64,000 nucleotides of DNA, from the NCBI GenBank assembly GCA_024644085.1, contig JAHELS010000002.1, positions 32,431 through 96,430 on the forward strand, given 5' to 3'. Under the pieces are notes generated by a model. The model made no database searches and was not told the DNA's origin. It saw only the letters and a program-made list of their open reading frames with translations. This stretch comes from Rhodopirellula sp. Lineage in GTDB: Bacteria; Planctomycetota; Planctomycetia; Pirellulales; Pirellulaceae. Below are positions 18,278 to 28,021 of the stretch, one piece after another (within the stretch, counting starts at the first letter, position 1; each line of letters begins with the position of its first letter). The position numbers and the translations under genes were made by a program.

Positions 18278-18343
18278 GTAGCGGAACTCGTCAAAAGTTT
18301 CGGGCTCGCTGGAATTGCCGAAAGTCTTGACGGCTTCCGCTAC
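18278..18343 (-). repeat. Dispersed imperfect palindrome (family B), copy 1
   Basis: This 66-base unit begins GTAGCGGAACTCGTC and ends CTTCCGCTAC. Its reverse complement matches the copy at 23048-23112 at most positions. The two copies lie just outside the two ends of the minus-strand DUF1501 and PSCyt1/PSD1 genes, in opposite orientation. Confidence 0.8.
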
Positions 18344-18436
18344 AGGTTTTGAAACCGCTTCTAGTAGAGTGGACTTCATTTTTAAACTTTGAAGAGCAGT
18401 GTTCTGTGAAACGCCAGAGTTTCGATCCCCGGGTTT

Positions 18437-19873
18437 CTAGCTCAGAATGTCAGAAACGATCTCCGCTTTCCGGCCAGCGGTCAGCGTTTGGTCTTGGCCG
18501 TTGTGGTGATACTTAAGTTTTTCACTGTTCAATCCAAACAAATGCAAGAGCGTTGCTTGCAGGTCGTTTGGCGTGACGATGTTCTCCACCGCACGGTGAC
18601 CGAACTCGTCCGTGTTGCCGTAGGTCATGCCTGGCTTGAACCCTCCGCCAGCCATCCAGATGCTGAACCCTTGACCGTTGTGGTCGCGTCCATGTTTCTC
18701 GGGGGCGCCTTGATTCTGGGTCACCGGCAGACGGCCGATCTCACCGCCCCAGAGCACGATCACTTCGTCCAGCATTCCACGTTGCTTGAGATCCTGGACC
18801 AATGCCGTTGACGGTTTGTCCGTCTTGCGGCAAATGCTCGGCAACGAGGTACTCAGATTGCTGTGGTTGTCCCAAGGCTGACCGGCAAGGAACAATTGCA
18901 CGAAACGCACACCGCGTTCAACGAGTCGCCGAGCGATCAGGCAACGTGTGCCGTATTCTTGAGTTTCGTCTTGATCCAGCCCATACATTCTGTGAGTTGC
19001 TTTGGTCTCTTTAGAAATATCCAGGGCTTCGCGAGCGGCAGTCTGCATCCGAGCAGCCAACTCGTAACTAGCGATTCGTGCCTCTAGATCGTCCGCCCCC
19101 GGGAATCGGTCGGCGTGGCGGCGATTCAGTGTTTGCAGGAAATCAAGGTTTCGCCGCTGCGGGATTCCCTGGAGATGTGGCGGGGCGTCGAGGTTCAGAA
19201 TCCGAGGCTCTTTGGGGCGCAAGACGGTTCCTTGGAACAGCGAGGGCATAAACCCGTTGGACCAATTGTGGGTGCCGTCGACCGGGTGCCCTCCGGGATC
19301 GGTCAGCACCATGTAGGCGGGTAGCTCCTGAGTTTCCGAGCCCAATCCATAGAGCAACCAGGATCCCAGATGAGCGCGACCCGTGATGCCTGGGATTCCT
19401 CCGTGAAAGTAGCGGATGTTGACTTCGTGACCGTTCGCTCCGGTATGCATACTGCGGATCAAACAGATGTCATCAACGATCTCGCTCGTGTGCGGCAGCA
19501 ACTCAGACAGTTCCGTGCCGCACTTGCCATGCTTGGAAAACTTCCATTTCGTCCCCAGCAGCTTCTTGCTCGCTTCGTTGACAAAACTGTAACCGACTTC
19601 GCCCATGTAATCGGTGCCATCGTATTTGGTCAGTTCTGGCTTGGGATCCGTCAGATCCATGTGCGATGGGCCACCATGCTGAAACAGCGAGATCATCGCT
19701 TTGGCGCGTGGGAGGTGGTGTGGTGCTTTGGGCTGGAGGTCGAACCGCTGCGGCCCTTTGGGAATATTCGGCGGCGTTGCATCAACGTGCTCCTGCTGCA
19801 TGATCCAGGCCAAGGCCACCGATCCGATGCCCATTGCCTGTTGGTTCAAGAATTCTCGTCGTGAAATTTTCAT
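18437..19873 (-). CDS. DUF1501 family protein (Tat-exported, sulfatase-like fold)
   Basis: I start at ATG 19871-19873, giving 478 residues that begin MKISRREFLNQQA, a twin-arginine leader; a start ten codons upstream would overlap the preceding gene. The body has the DUF1501 pattern: MISLFQHGGPSHMDLTDPKPEL, IRSMHTGANGHEV, and the late VLWGGEIGRLPVTQ...GRDHN segment that aligns with metal-ligand positions of alkaline-phosphatase-superfamily enzymes. DUF1501 genes in planctomycetes almost always sit directly after a PSCyt1/PSD1 gene, as here (7-base gap). The biochemical function of the pair is not established. Confidence 0.88.
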   Translation of the reverse strand: MKISRREFLNQQAMGIGSVALAWIMQQEHVDATPPNIPKGPQRFDLQPKAPHHLPRAKAMISLFQHGGPSHMDLTDPKPELTKYDGTDYMGEVGYSFVNEASKKLLGTKWKFSKHGKCGTELSELLPHTSEIVDDICLIRSMHTGANGHEVNIRYFHGGIPGITGRAHLGSWLLYGLGSETQELPAYMVLTDPGGHPVDGTHNWSNGFMPSLFQGTVLRPKEPRILNLDAPPHLQGIPQRRNLDFLQTLNRRHADRFPGADDLEARIASYELAARMQTAAREALDISKETKATHRMYGLDQDETQEYGTRCLIARRLVERGVRFVQLFLAGQPWDNHSNLSTSLPSICRKTDKPSTALVQDLKQRGMLDEVIVLWGGEIGRLPVTQNQGAPEKHGRDHNGQGFSIWMAGGGFKPGMTYGNTDEFGHRAVENIVTPNDLQATLLHLFGLNSEKLKYHHNGQDQTLTAGRKAEIVSDILS

Positions 19874-19880
19874 TGCTGGT

Positions 19881-22800
19881 TTATTCCAAGTACAGGAATT
19901 CATTGGACGTCAACAGAGTCTGGCAGAGGTTGGTCATCGCTTGGCGAACGACGGTTCTGCCCTGAGGGTTTGCGGTGGCTGAATCGTTCATTGTTTGAAT
20001 CTGCCGCGAAACGAACTCGACCGCGAGCATGAGTTCGTCATTCGTTGGCTGCCGACAGTAGGCCAGTTCCCACGCTCTCACAATCTGACTGGGAACGGTG
20101 TCGGTTGATTCGGGAGGCCCAGCGAACTGTTCTTGCGAGTCAGCGACGACCGTTTTGCCGCCGGTGGAATACGAAATCTTGACGGTCCAGCTAAACGAAT
20201 CGCTAGTGATGCTCTCGCGACAGTCGATGATAGAATCGATCGTATCGCCAGCCTCGACCGCAAGAGACACTACGTTTGTCCCGGTAGAACCGTGATGAGC
20301 AACCCACTCGCCGGCTTTGCCCGAACGACTGGAGACCACTCGCCCTCGAACTCCGTCCGCGTTTTCTGATCCATGCGAGAGCGTCCCCTCGATCTTGATT
20401 GTGGCGTTGGCCGGAGCTATCCAGCGGCGGATCACCGATTTTCCGGTCGCATCAGGATGCCCGCCGGTCGCCGTCAAAAAGGCATAACCGATCGTCGGAT
20501 CGGGCAATTTCTCACCGCCCGCCCATTGCGATGAGCTGTTGAAGTGCGGCAGTGGAGTAAACGATCCAATTCGATTTGTTTTTTCATCAAACGATCCATA
20601 GCCATACCGCCACTGGTTTTGTCCCGGTGCGGTAATCTCTGGCAATGAATCGAGTACGGCTTGGTCCAGCGCAGCGGATTCTCCCGCAGCGCGGTCGGCA
20701 AGCTTGGCGGCTTGATCGAGGATAAATCCGCCGTTGAGTAGCATCAGTGATTGTGTAGCCACGGTCGAACTGGGGCGGCTCTCGCAATTGGTCTCCATGA
20801 CCGGAGCGTCAAACGTTTGCATCAAGGCCACCGGTCGACTGCGGCGCACCTGGATGTAGAGGCTGCGACGCGTCTGGAGCCCATCGACGACGACCTGTCC
20901 GGTTTCGTCTTCCTTGATCTTCAGCGGCTTGCCGTACAGCGTCTTGTCGAGTGAGCCGGTTGCAGCCAGCACGCGGTCTCGAATTGCTTCAGCCTCCAGT
21001 CGTCTCAGCGAGCGTGCATATGGATTGGCCGATCGCGGAACGGTTTGTTGTCTCCATGTGGTCGACGTAAGAATTAGTCGATGCAGTTTTTTCAGTGAGA
21101 ATCCCTGAGCAATAAATTCGCTGGCCAGCCAATCGAGCAGGTCGGGATCGGTCGGCATCGCACCGAGTCGACCAAACTCACCCGCTGTGGGTACGAGGCC
21201 TTTACCAAAGTGGTGCATCCATATTCGATTGACGATCACTCGGGCAAAGAGCGGATTGTCGCCACCCGTTAACCATCGGGCAAAAGCAAGACGCCGGCCG
21301 GTCGATGGAAGTGCACTGTCATTGGTTGCGAACGATGCTTGTTTGCCGACAGGCGAGGCAACGGTGAGCCCCGCAGGTGCGATTGCATCTTTGGGTTGCC
21401 TATAATCACCGCGGTGAAACAGTCGCGTTTCTGGAGCATGTCCGGCGGGCTCGACGAGAGCGCGCAGATACTCATGCACGGGTTTTCTGGCTCGGATCGC
21501 TTCGATTTGTTTGCCGATTTCGGCCAGCTTGGGACGCGACTCAGGAATGTACTGATAGAGATTCCCTGGGGTGATGTTGACGCTAGGGTTCTCCGACAAC
21601 AGTTTCTTTTGCTCATCGGTTCGCTTGGCGGCGGGCGTCTGGTAAGCGGTTCGCAGTTTGCCCCGGAGCGGCTCTTCAAACTTCATCAACTCCTTGTCGA
21701 TCGCTTGCTGCATGTACTCAGCCTGCCGCTCGCTGCGTTCGGCTTCGACTTTTTTGGCTTCGACCTCGATTTCGGCGGCCACCTTGTGATTGTCCTCCGT
21801 GTAGAGAGAGACTCGCCGGGCGTTGGGGACTTTCCATGCCTTCCAGTCGAGAGCCGGCTCGAAGACCGCTCGCAACGCGTAGTAGTCGGATTGCGGAATC
21901 GGATCATACCGGTGATCGTGACACTGGGCGCAGTGAATGCTCAATCCCATCAGCGAAGTGCCGAGAATTTTCAAGGTGTCGGTGACAACTTGATTGCGAC
22001 CTTCCTCATTGTTCGCTCCGCTGCCAGTTCCATCGGCGGCCATCCGCAAGAATCCCGTTGCCGTCAGTAGTTCAATTTGCTCGAGCGTAAAGTCACCAGA
22101 CTTTTGCCCTGCTAGTTCGTCGCCAGCAAGCTGCTCGGTGACAAACTGATCCAGCGGCATGTCATCATTGAGCGCACGAATCACCCAGTCACGATACTTG
22201 TAGGCCCACGGTCTCTCCGTGTCCGCAGTCGTGTAGCCTTCAGAGTCGGCATAGCCTGCGATATCGAGCCAGTGCCGAGCCCACCGCTCGCCGTAGTGCG
22301 GAGAATCGAGCAGCTCGCTGATCAACGCATCGTACCAATCGTCGCTGGTGTCACCGAGCCAGCGATCCATTTCGTCGGGCTGGGGCGGTATCCCAGTCAG
22401 CGTAAAGTACGCGCGCAGCACCAGTACGCGGCGTTCAACGTCGGCTTCGAACCCACGATCAGCTTCGCTCATATTACTCAGGACCAGTGCGTCAATAGGC
22501 GTTCTCACTCGCGCTGTTGCGTCAAAGGTTGGAACCTCCGGTTGCGTGATCGGTTGAAAAAACCAATAGGCTCGTTCTTCAAGAGTGATTCCCAGGCCGG
22601 GGCCAATCGATTCAGGTTCTGGTCTCGCGGTTTTGGCGCCCGCTGCAATCCAACGTTCGATCTTTTTGATCTCTTCGGCTGAAACCTTTGCGTCGCCCGG
22701 CGGCATCTCACCAGATCGGAGTCGTTCGATCAAAAAACTTTCCTCCGGCTTGGTCTCCACGATCGCCGCGCCCGAGTCGCCACCCTTGAGCATGAATCGG

Positions 22801-22973
22801 ACAAGCCGTAGGTCCAGTCCGCCCTCAATTGATTCGGTCGCTCCGTGGCAATCGAAACAATGGGCGCGAAAGATCGGACGAATATGCTGTTCGTAGGTTA
22901 AGTCTTCTGCTGTGATGAAGCTGCCACTCAACAGAATCATGACGGAAGCACACAACCAGACGTGCGTTTTCAT
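19881..22973 (-). CDS. PSCyt1 / DUF1549 / DUF1553 (PSD1) cytochrome-type protein
   Basis: The 1030-residue protein has a Sec signal (cleavage near FITAED), then a planctomycete cytochrome C domain with CFDCHG (about residue 38) and LRSGEMPPGD, the DUF1549 region (about 155-365; WARHWLDIAGYADSEGY), a second haem-type motif in HCAQCHDHRYDPI, a coiled-coil-prone segment (about 400-450, KVEAERSERQAEYMQQ) and the DUF1553/PSD1 region (about 560-760; RRLAFARWLTGGDNPLFARV). A beta-sandwich-like insert precedes the C-terminal helices ending TLLTSNEFLYLE. Covalent haem binding at two CxxCH sites is expected. Operon with the DUF1501 gene; divergent from the GntR regulator. Confidence 0.9.
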   Translation of the reverse strand: MKTHVWLCASVMILLSGSFITAEDLTYEQHIRPIFRAHCFDCHGATESIEGGLDLRLVRFMLKGGDSGAAIVETKPEESFLIERLRSGEMPPGDAKVSAEEIKKIERWIAAGAKTARPEPESIGPGLGITLEERAYWFFQPITQPEVPTFDATARVRTPIDALVLSNMSEADRGFEADVERRVLVLRAYFTLTGIPPQPDEMDRWLGDTSDDWYDALISELLDSPHYGERWARHWLDIAGYADSEGYTTADTERPWAYKYRDWVIRALNDDMPLDQFVTEQLAGDELAGQKSGDFTLEQIELLTATGFLRMAADGTGSGANNEEGRNQVVTDTLKILGTSLMGLSIHCAQCHDHRYDPIPQSDYYALRAVFEPALDWKAWKVPNARRVSLYTEDNHKVAAEIEVEAKKVEAERSERQAEYMQQAIDKELMKFEEPLRGKLRTAYQTPAAKRTDEQKKLLSENPSVNITPGNLYQYIPESRPKLAEIGKQIEAIRARKPVHEYLRALVEPAGHAPETRLFHRGDYRQPKDAIAPAGLTVASPVGKQASFATNDSALPSTGRRLAFARWLTGGDNPLFARVIVNRIWMHHFGKGLVPTAGEFGRLGAMPTDPDLLDWLASEFIAQGFSLKKLHRLILTSTTWRQQTVPRSANPYARSLRRLEAEAIRDRVLAATGSLDKTLYGKPLKIKEDETGQVVVDGLQTRRSLYIQVRRSRPVALMQTFDAPVMETNCESRPSSTVATQSLMLLNGGFILDQAAKLADRAAGESAALDQAVLDSLPEITAPGQNQWRYGYGSFDEKTNRIGSFTPLPHFNSSSQWAGGEKLPDPTIGYAFLTATGGHPDATGKSVIRRWIAPANATIKIEGTLSHGSENADGVRGRVVSSRSGKAGEWVAHHGSTGTNVVSLAVEAGDTIDSIIDCRESITSDSFSWTVKISYSTGGKTVVADSQEQFAGPPESTDTVPSQIVRAWELAYCRQPTNDELMLAVEFVSRQIQTMNDSATANPQGRTVVRQAMTNLCQTLLTSNEFLYLE

Positions 22974-23047
22974 CGAGTTCTCGGTAGACGGAGTAGGTGG
23001 GAGTCTGTCGCAAGTGGTTTAGGACAAATAAGAACGCGGGTTGGGCC

Positions 23048-23112
23048 GTAGCGGAAGTCGTAAAGACTTTCGGCAATTCCAGCGACGCCGAAACTCTTGA
23101 CGAGTTCCGCTT
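23048..23112 (+). repeat. Dispersed imperfect palindrome (family B), copy 2
   Basis: The unit runs from GTAGCGGAAGTCGT to GAGTTCCGCTT and is the reverse-complement match of 18278-18343. It stands in the divergent promoter region between the PSCyt1/PSD1 gene and the GntR gene. Confidence 0.8.
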
Positions 23113-23115
23113 CCC

Positions 23116-23165
23116 GACAACTTAGTTGTCTCGGTTTTGACAGTCATCTGATTGTCAGATAATCT
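23116..23165 (+). promoter_or_regulatory. Sigma-70-like promoter with two operator-like palindromes for the GntR gene
   Basis: TTGACA at 23137-23142 and TAATCT at 23160-23165 are separated by 17 bases. A perfect palindrome ATCTGATTGTCAGAT (23146-23160) fills most of the spacer, and a second perfect palindrome GACAACTTAGTTGTC (23116-23130) lies just upstream. Both have 6-base arms and a 3-base centre, and their centres are 30 bases apart. This arrangement suits autoregulation by the GntR protein encoded downstream; the upstream palindrome could instead belong to the neighbouring repeat. Confidence 0.6.
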
Positions 23166-23212
23166 AAATCCTGTTCAACGCCTCTACAACACTCCTGATG
23201 CACAGGGTTTCG

Positions 23213-23893
23213 ATGTCCACGCTAAAAGCATTGCCGCGCAGAAAAATCCGCGACCAGGCCGCTGAACAAATCAAGGAGTTGATCGCGTCGAAAAAACTCA
23301 GTCCCGGGGATCGGCTGCCGACCGAAACCGAACTAGCCGACTCGTTCGGCGTTAGCCGGTTGAGTGTCCGCGAAGCGACCAAAGCGTTGGAATACCTGGG
23401 TATCGTCCAGGCAAAAACGGGCGTGGGATTGACGGTCGGGCAAATCGACCTGGAGCGAGTGACCGAACACCTGGGCTTTCACCCGGCGCTGCATCGCGCC
23501 GACCCACTCCAGCTCATCGACACGCGAGTCATCATCGAAACCGGCGTTCTGCCGCATGTCGCTCGCCGGATGGCTGAGGACCGTTCGACGTACGATCGGC
23601 TGCGGTCGGTGGCGGATCGTTTCCGGTCGGCTCGCAAACTGCAGACATGGATCGACCTCGACATCGAGTTTCATCGCACACTGCTGGAGTCGAGTGGTTT
23701 AGCGCCTCTGGTTGCTTTTGGAGATCTGTTGCATGTGTTCTTTCAGAGATTCCGCGAAAGCGTAAAAAAGGCGCAATGGCAGGCGGGCGCGGAGAGTCAC
23801 CAACGGATTATCGACGCGTTGCGGGAAGGTGAGTTAACGGCGGCGACTGACGAATTGCGGAAGCACATCGAGGATCATAAATCACGGGTTTGA
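23213..23893 (+). CDS. GntR-family (FadR/FCD) transcriptional regulator
   Basis: Starting at ATG 23213 (AGGG five bases upstream; ATG 23198 is the alternative) the protein has 226 residues. An N-terminal winged helix carries the GntR signature (LSPGDRLPTETELADSFGVS then SVREATKALEYLGI). The C-terminal FCD domain has the metal/ligand-binding pattern: DTRVIIETG, DLDIEFHRTLL, ESHQRIIDAL, and a final HIEDHKS. FCD regulators usually respond to small organic acids or sugar acids. The next gene starts 7 bases after its stop, so it probably controls the DUF1592/DUF1552 genes and perhaps the divergent PSCyt1/PSD1 genes. Confidence 0.9.
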   Translation: MSTLKALPRRKIRDQAAEQIKELIASKKLSPGDRLPTETELADSFGVSRLSVREATKALEYLGIVQAKTGVGLTVGQIDLERVTEHLGFHPALHRADPLQLIDTRVIIETGVLPHVARRMAEDRSTYDRLRSVADRFRSARKLQTWIDLDIEFHRTLLESSGLAPLVAFGDLLHVFFQRFRESVKKAQWQAGAESHQRIIDALREGELTAATDELRKHIEDHKSRV

Positions 23894-23900
23894 AACGGCG

Positions 23901-26900
23901 ATGAAAATCACTGCGAGTCTCAGCATGATGCACAAAATGGGCGTGAATCTTCAGGCAAGGAATTCTGGCGAATCCCACTACAGAAATGCGCCACCTGTTG
24001 GTTTGGTGGTCCTGATTGGCTGTCTCGCGCTCGCAGCGCCTGCCGACGGTACGGACGACGTCGGGCACACCTATGCCACACAGATCCAGCCTCTGCTTGT
24101 CAGGTCTTGCGGAAAGTGCCATGGGAAGACGCCCACGGACAACGATCTTGATCTCACAAGTTTCGACTCCGCCCAGGCGATTCTGACTCGGCCCAAGACG
24201 CTCGGCAATGTTGCCGAGCGGGTGCGCGATGGAGACATGCCGCCCAAGGAGGCGCCGCAACTAGACCCGGCTGAGCGAAAACAACTGCTGAGCTGGATTA
24301 CGGCGGCGCTCGATGCCGAGGCGGCCGCGCGGGCCGGCGACCCCGGGCCGGTGACGCTGCGTCGGCTAAGCAACACGGAGTACGACAACGCGGTCCGTGA
24401 TCTCACCGGAGTGGACATGCGACCAACGCAAGCTCGCGAGTTTCCGGTCGATAGCGTCGGAGGCGAAGGCTTCGCCAACGTCGGCGAAGCGATGCCGGTA
24501 ACGCCCGAACTGGTCCAGCGCTACCACCAGACCGCGCGCGACGTCGCCGCGCGGGCCGTACTTCTCCCAGACGGGTTTCGATTCTCGCCCTCTCCGGATC
24601 GTCCGACCTGGACGGCTGAATCGCTGAAATCACTCCGCAGTTTTCACGCTCGTTACGCCGGACCCAACGGAGACCCGCCGCTTGCGGCGCACCTCGCGGC
24701 AACGCTGCGTCATCGTGACAAGTTCACCAGCGGTGGGTCGTCCGCAATCGCTATAGTGGCTGCCGAAGAGAAGCTCAACGTGACTTACCTGACCGCGCTC
24801 TGGAACGGACTCACTGGCACAACAGAGTCGTCATTGACACCAACCGAAGTCGACGCTCGGATGCAGCAGTGGCGAGAGAAGGCGGCTGAGATTGAAGCCC
24901 AAAAGCAACAACGGCAGGCCGCTGCGGAGAAGATCGAGTCCCGCTGGGCATCGTCGCAACGCGTTCTCGCCGAGTCCAAAGTCGCGGAAGGCGGTTCGGT
25001 TCCCTTCGAGAGCAAAGTCTCGGTCGCACGCGGCGAACTGCTCCTCTTGACCGTGCTCCCAAACGATAATCACGGCGCCGACAGCACGCTCGTCGAATGG
25101 ACGATTCGTGAAACGGCCGGCGAGCAGCGAACCTGGAGCGTTGCCGATCTGGTTCCCGATCTGCTGAAAGGAAACTCCTGGTCAGATAATGACGGACCGC
25201 GGTGGAGCTTCCTGGAAACAACATCATCTCCGACGTTCCTCACCGACCGACGTGACAGCATTCAGGGACATACCGAATTGAAGTCGTGGAGCTTCGGGTC
25301 CGAGCCTTCGGTCTTCGTGAACGCCGGCGAAGAACTGAGCGTGTGGACGACGTTGCCCGCAAAAACTTTTTTTGTGCATCCGGGACCAAAGCGACCTGTG
25401 TCTGTCGCCTGGACGAGTCCGATCGATGGCGAGTTGATGGTCTCGGGCCGCGTCGCCGACGCTCACCCTGCCGGTCTCGACGGGGTCGCATTCGAGCTGT
25501 CGCATCTGGCCGCTGCGGATTTGGGGCAGTCGCTGGCCGATGTCGGCAATGCGTCTACTGATCTGCCCGATGTCGGTCCGCCTCCAGCGCCTCTCGACCT
25601 CATTCGAGAGAAGTGGCAGGCAGCGACGACTGATCCGGCACCGGTTCTGGCCGCGATCAAAGCCACGCAGGATCAATTGTTTCGAGGCAACTACAGGAAG
25701 AACGCGGTCATTGCGGTCGGCAATGGCTTTCCCGCGTGGGAGGAACTGCGCCGCGTCGTCGCTCGCGAACGGGTTGAAGGCGCCGCCCGCGAACCGGTCT
25801 TCCGGCTGGTTGCGTTGCCGGCTCAGCCCGACACGTTCGTGGTCTGGGACAGGCTGCGTTTGGAAGGAGGCGACGGGTGGACGCTCGTCTTCGCTGAGCA
25901 CCCGGAATTGAGAGCGGCAGTCGAGGCAGCGTGCGGGATCAAGTTCGGCCATCATCCACTGGACAGGCCTGTCCCGAAGACGGCTTTGGTGACGGCTGCC
26001 GGTGTTGAGTTGACGATCGACCTGACGAACCTGCCAGCACCGCTCATGGAAATGCTAACGCTGCCGCGGTTTCTGCGGGCCGACGTGAGTCTCGACGAAG
26101 GCAGTTCGGAGTCGGCCGAAGTGCAGGCGTTCGTCATTGCCGCGACGGGTGGCGGTGGCACACATGCCGAGCCGGTCGCCGCAGCGACACCGGGCAACCC
26201 CCGAGTCGCGACGATCGTTCATCCGCGCGTCGCCGAAGAACGGGCTCGATCCGCCGTAGAGTTTCGCGCCCGCTTTCCGCCCGCTGTCCTCTTCGAACCG
26301 ATCATCCCGCGGGACGCTCAGGGCAGCATCTTCCTGTACCACCGCGAAGACGAACCGTTGCGTCGGCTTCTGCTCGATGAAGCGGGTCGAAGCGAACTAG
26401 ACCGGCTGTGGAGCGAACTGGAGTTCGTCAGCGAGCAGGCGTTCGCCACTCCGCGCATGCTCGAAGAAATCACACAGTACTATCGCCGGCCGAACGATGG
26501 CGCGCGAATTATGTTCTTCTACATGCAACTGTTCGACGAGCAGGTGAAACAGGAGGAGGAGGCCCTGCGCGAGGCCAAGGCCGCCGCGGAGCCGGGGCAC
26601 CTGGAATCGCTGCTGGAATTCGCGGCGCGCGCCTGGCGCCGGCCGCTCACCGGTGACGAACTCGCTGCGATCCTTGCCTCGTATCGCGCCGATCGCGCAG
26701 ACGGCATGAAGCATGATCCAGCATTCCGCGCCGCGCTTGCCCGCATCCTCTCGTCGCCGTGGTTTCTGTACCGCGTTGAGCAGCCCGCGACCGGACCGCA
26801 TTGGCAGCCGGTCTCGGGCGACGAACTGGCGACGCGGCTGAGCTTCCTGTTGTGGGACTCGATCCCCGACGGTGAACTGCGGGCGAAGTCCGCGCGTCTC

Positions 26901-27842
26901 CACGAGCCTGCGGTGATGGAGGAACAACTGCGCCGCATGCTGAAGGACGGCCGGATGCGCGGCATGGCCGCGGAGTTCGGCGCCCGCTGGCTGGGCGTGC
27001 GAGATTTTGTTACCAATCACGGCCGGAATGTGAAGCAGTTCCCCGAGTTCACGCCCGCCCTGCGCGACGCGCTGGCTGAGGAGCCAGTGCGGTTCTTCGA
27101 AGATCTGCTCGTGAGTGATCGTCCGGTTGTCGACGTGATCGACGCGGATGCGGTTGTCGTCAACGACATCCTTGCCAAACACTACGGTATCCCTGGCGTG
27201 ACCGGTCACCAGTGGCGTCGCGTCGAGAACGTTTCAGCCCACAGTCGCGGCGGGTTGCTCGGCTTCGGTGCCGTGCTGGCAAAGACGGCGGCGGCCGCGC
27301 GTACCAGTCCCGTCAAACGTGGCGCGTGGGTGGTTCAGATACTTGGCGAGCGGTTACCCAAGACTCCACCTGGCGTTCCGCCCCTGCCCGAAACTCCGCC
27401 TGACGGTCTGAGCGTGCGCGAGATGACGGAGCGTCACCGCAAGGATCCGGCCTGCGCCGACTGCCATGTCCGCATCGATCCCTACGGCATGACGCTTGAA
27501 CAATTCGACGCTCTCGGCCGGCTGCGACCCGCCAAAGATTTGAAGCCGGGTGATGCCAAGGCGACCACGCGCGATGGCGTCGAGATCGATGGCTTCACCG
27601 GCTTGCGTGACTACCTCGGCCGCACCCGGCGCGAGGACTTGTTGCGGACGCTCGCTCACAAACTGACGGGTTACGCGTTGGGCCGCGCTGTGCAGCTTTC
27701 CGACCGGAAACTGGTCGACGAACTGGCGAAGACGATGATAGACGGCGGCCGCTGGTCGGATGTTTTGCTCATCATCGTCCGCAGCGAGCAGTTTCGATGT
27801 ATTCGACCGGCGGCGACGGCGACACAGCCGCTTAACCCATAA
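23901..27842 (+). CDS. DUF1587/DUF1592/DUF1588/DUF1585 planctomycete cytochrome-type protein
   Basis: The 1313-residue protein has an odd N-terminal extension: about 32 residues precede a signal-like segment (VGLVVLIGCLALAAPADG), and part of that extension (RNSGESHYR) comes from a short repeated sequence also seen at 35796. Then come a cytochrome C-like domain with CGKCHG (Cys70/Cys73), DUF1587 (LRRLSNTEYDNAVRDLTG), a long variable middle (about 230-800), DUF1595/DUF1592 (WRRPLTGDEL, TRLSFLLWDSIPDGEL), DUF1588 (RTSPVKRGAWV with CADCH) and DUF1585 at the end. Two CxxCH motifs predict two haems. It pairs with the DUF1552 gene downstream as is normal for the family. Function unknown; an exported electron-transfer-linked role is inferred. 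Confidence 0.9.
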   Translation: MKITASLSMMHKMGVNLQARNSGESHYRNAPPVGLVVLIGCLALAAPADGTDDVGHTYATQIQPLLVRSCGKCHGKTPTDNDLDLTSFDSAQAILTRPKTLGNVAERVRDGDMPPKEAPQLDPAERKQLLSWITAALDAEAAARAGDPGPVTLRRLSNTEYDNAVRDLTGVDMRPTQAREFPVDSVGGEGFANVGEAMPVTPELVQRYHQTARDVAARAVLLPDGFRFSPSPDRPTWTAESLKSLRSFHARYAGPNGDPPLAAHLAATLRHRDKFTSGGSSAIAIVAAEEKLNVTYLTALWNGLTGTTESSLTPTEVDARMQQWREKAAEIEAQKQQRQAAAEKIESRWASSQRVLAESKVAEGGSVPFESKVSVARGELLLLTVLPNDNHGADSTLVEWTIRETAGEQRTWSVADLVPDLLKGNSWSDNDGPRWSFLETTSSPTFLTDRRDSIQGHTELKSWSFGSEPSVFVNAGEELSVWTTLPAKTFFVHPGPKRPVSVAWTSPIDGELMVSGRVADAHPAGLDGVAFELSHLAAADLGQSLADVGNASTDLPDVGPPPAPLDLIREKWQAATTDPAPVLAAIKATQDQLFRGNYRKNAVIAVGNGFPAWEELRRVVARERVEGAAREPVFRLVALPAQPDTFVVWDRLRLEGGDGWTLVFAEHPELRAAVEAACGIKFGHHPLDRPVPKTALVTAAGVELTIDLTNLPAPLMEMLTLPRFLRADVSLDEGSSESAEVQAFVIAATGGGGTHAEPVAAATPGNPRVATIVHPRVAEERARSAVEFRARFPPAVLFEPIIPRDAQGSIFLYHREDEPLRRLLLDEAGRSELDRLWSELEFVSEQAFATPRMLEEITQYYRRPNDGARIMFFYMQLFDEQVKQEEEALREAKAAAEPGHLESLLEFAARAWRRPLTGDELAAILASYRADRADGMKHDPAFRAALARILSSPWFLYRVEQPATGPHWQPVSGDELATRLSFLLWDSIPDGELRAKSARLHEPAVMEEQLRRMLKDGRMRGMAAEFGARWLGVRDFVTNHGRNVKQFPEFTPALRDALAEEPVRFFEDLLVSDRPVVDVIDADAVVVNDILAKHYGIPGVTGHQWRRVENVSAHSRGGLLGFGAVLAKTAAAARTSPVKRGAWVVQILGERLPKTPPGVPPLPETPPDGLSVREMTERHRKDPACADCHVRIDPYGMTLEQFDALGRLRPAKDLKPGDAKATTRDGVEIDGFTGLRDYLGRTRREDLLRTLAHKLTGYALGRAVQLSDRKLVDELAKTMIDGGRWSDVLLIIVRSEQFRCIRPAATATQPLNP
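23961..23994 (+). repeat. Short dispersed sequence near a gene start, copy 1
   Basis: AATTCTGGCGAATCCCACTA and the following bases to CCACC match 35796-35829 at about 27 of 34 positions. In both places it is translated within the first 35 residues of a large exported protein, ahead of its signal peptide. Confidence 0.45.
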
Positions 27843-27854
27843 AACCCTACTGGT

Positions 27855-27941
27855 GGTAACCCGACGCGTAAGCGAGGGACAATCCTCGTCAAACACCCGC
27901 GTTCAGAGCGTCGGAATCCCTCGCTTACGCTTCGGGTTACC
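27855..27941. repeat. Dispersed palindromic repeat (family A), intergenic copy
   Basis: The arms at 27855-27879 and 27917-27941 are 25 bases each and nearly perfect complements (GGTAACCCGACGCGT... against ...CTTCGGGTTACC). The element starts 13 bases after the stop of the DUF1592 gene and could end or attenuate transcription before the DUF1552 gene. Confidence 0.9.
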
Positions 27942-28021
27942 ATTTTCAATGGGCTGATAGGTGACTTTCATTCCGCGAAAGACGACAATCAAATATTCCT
28001 CTCCGCCACAGGAACATTCCC

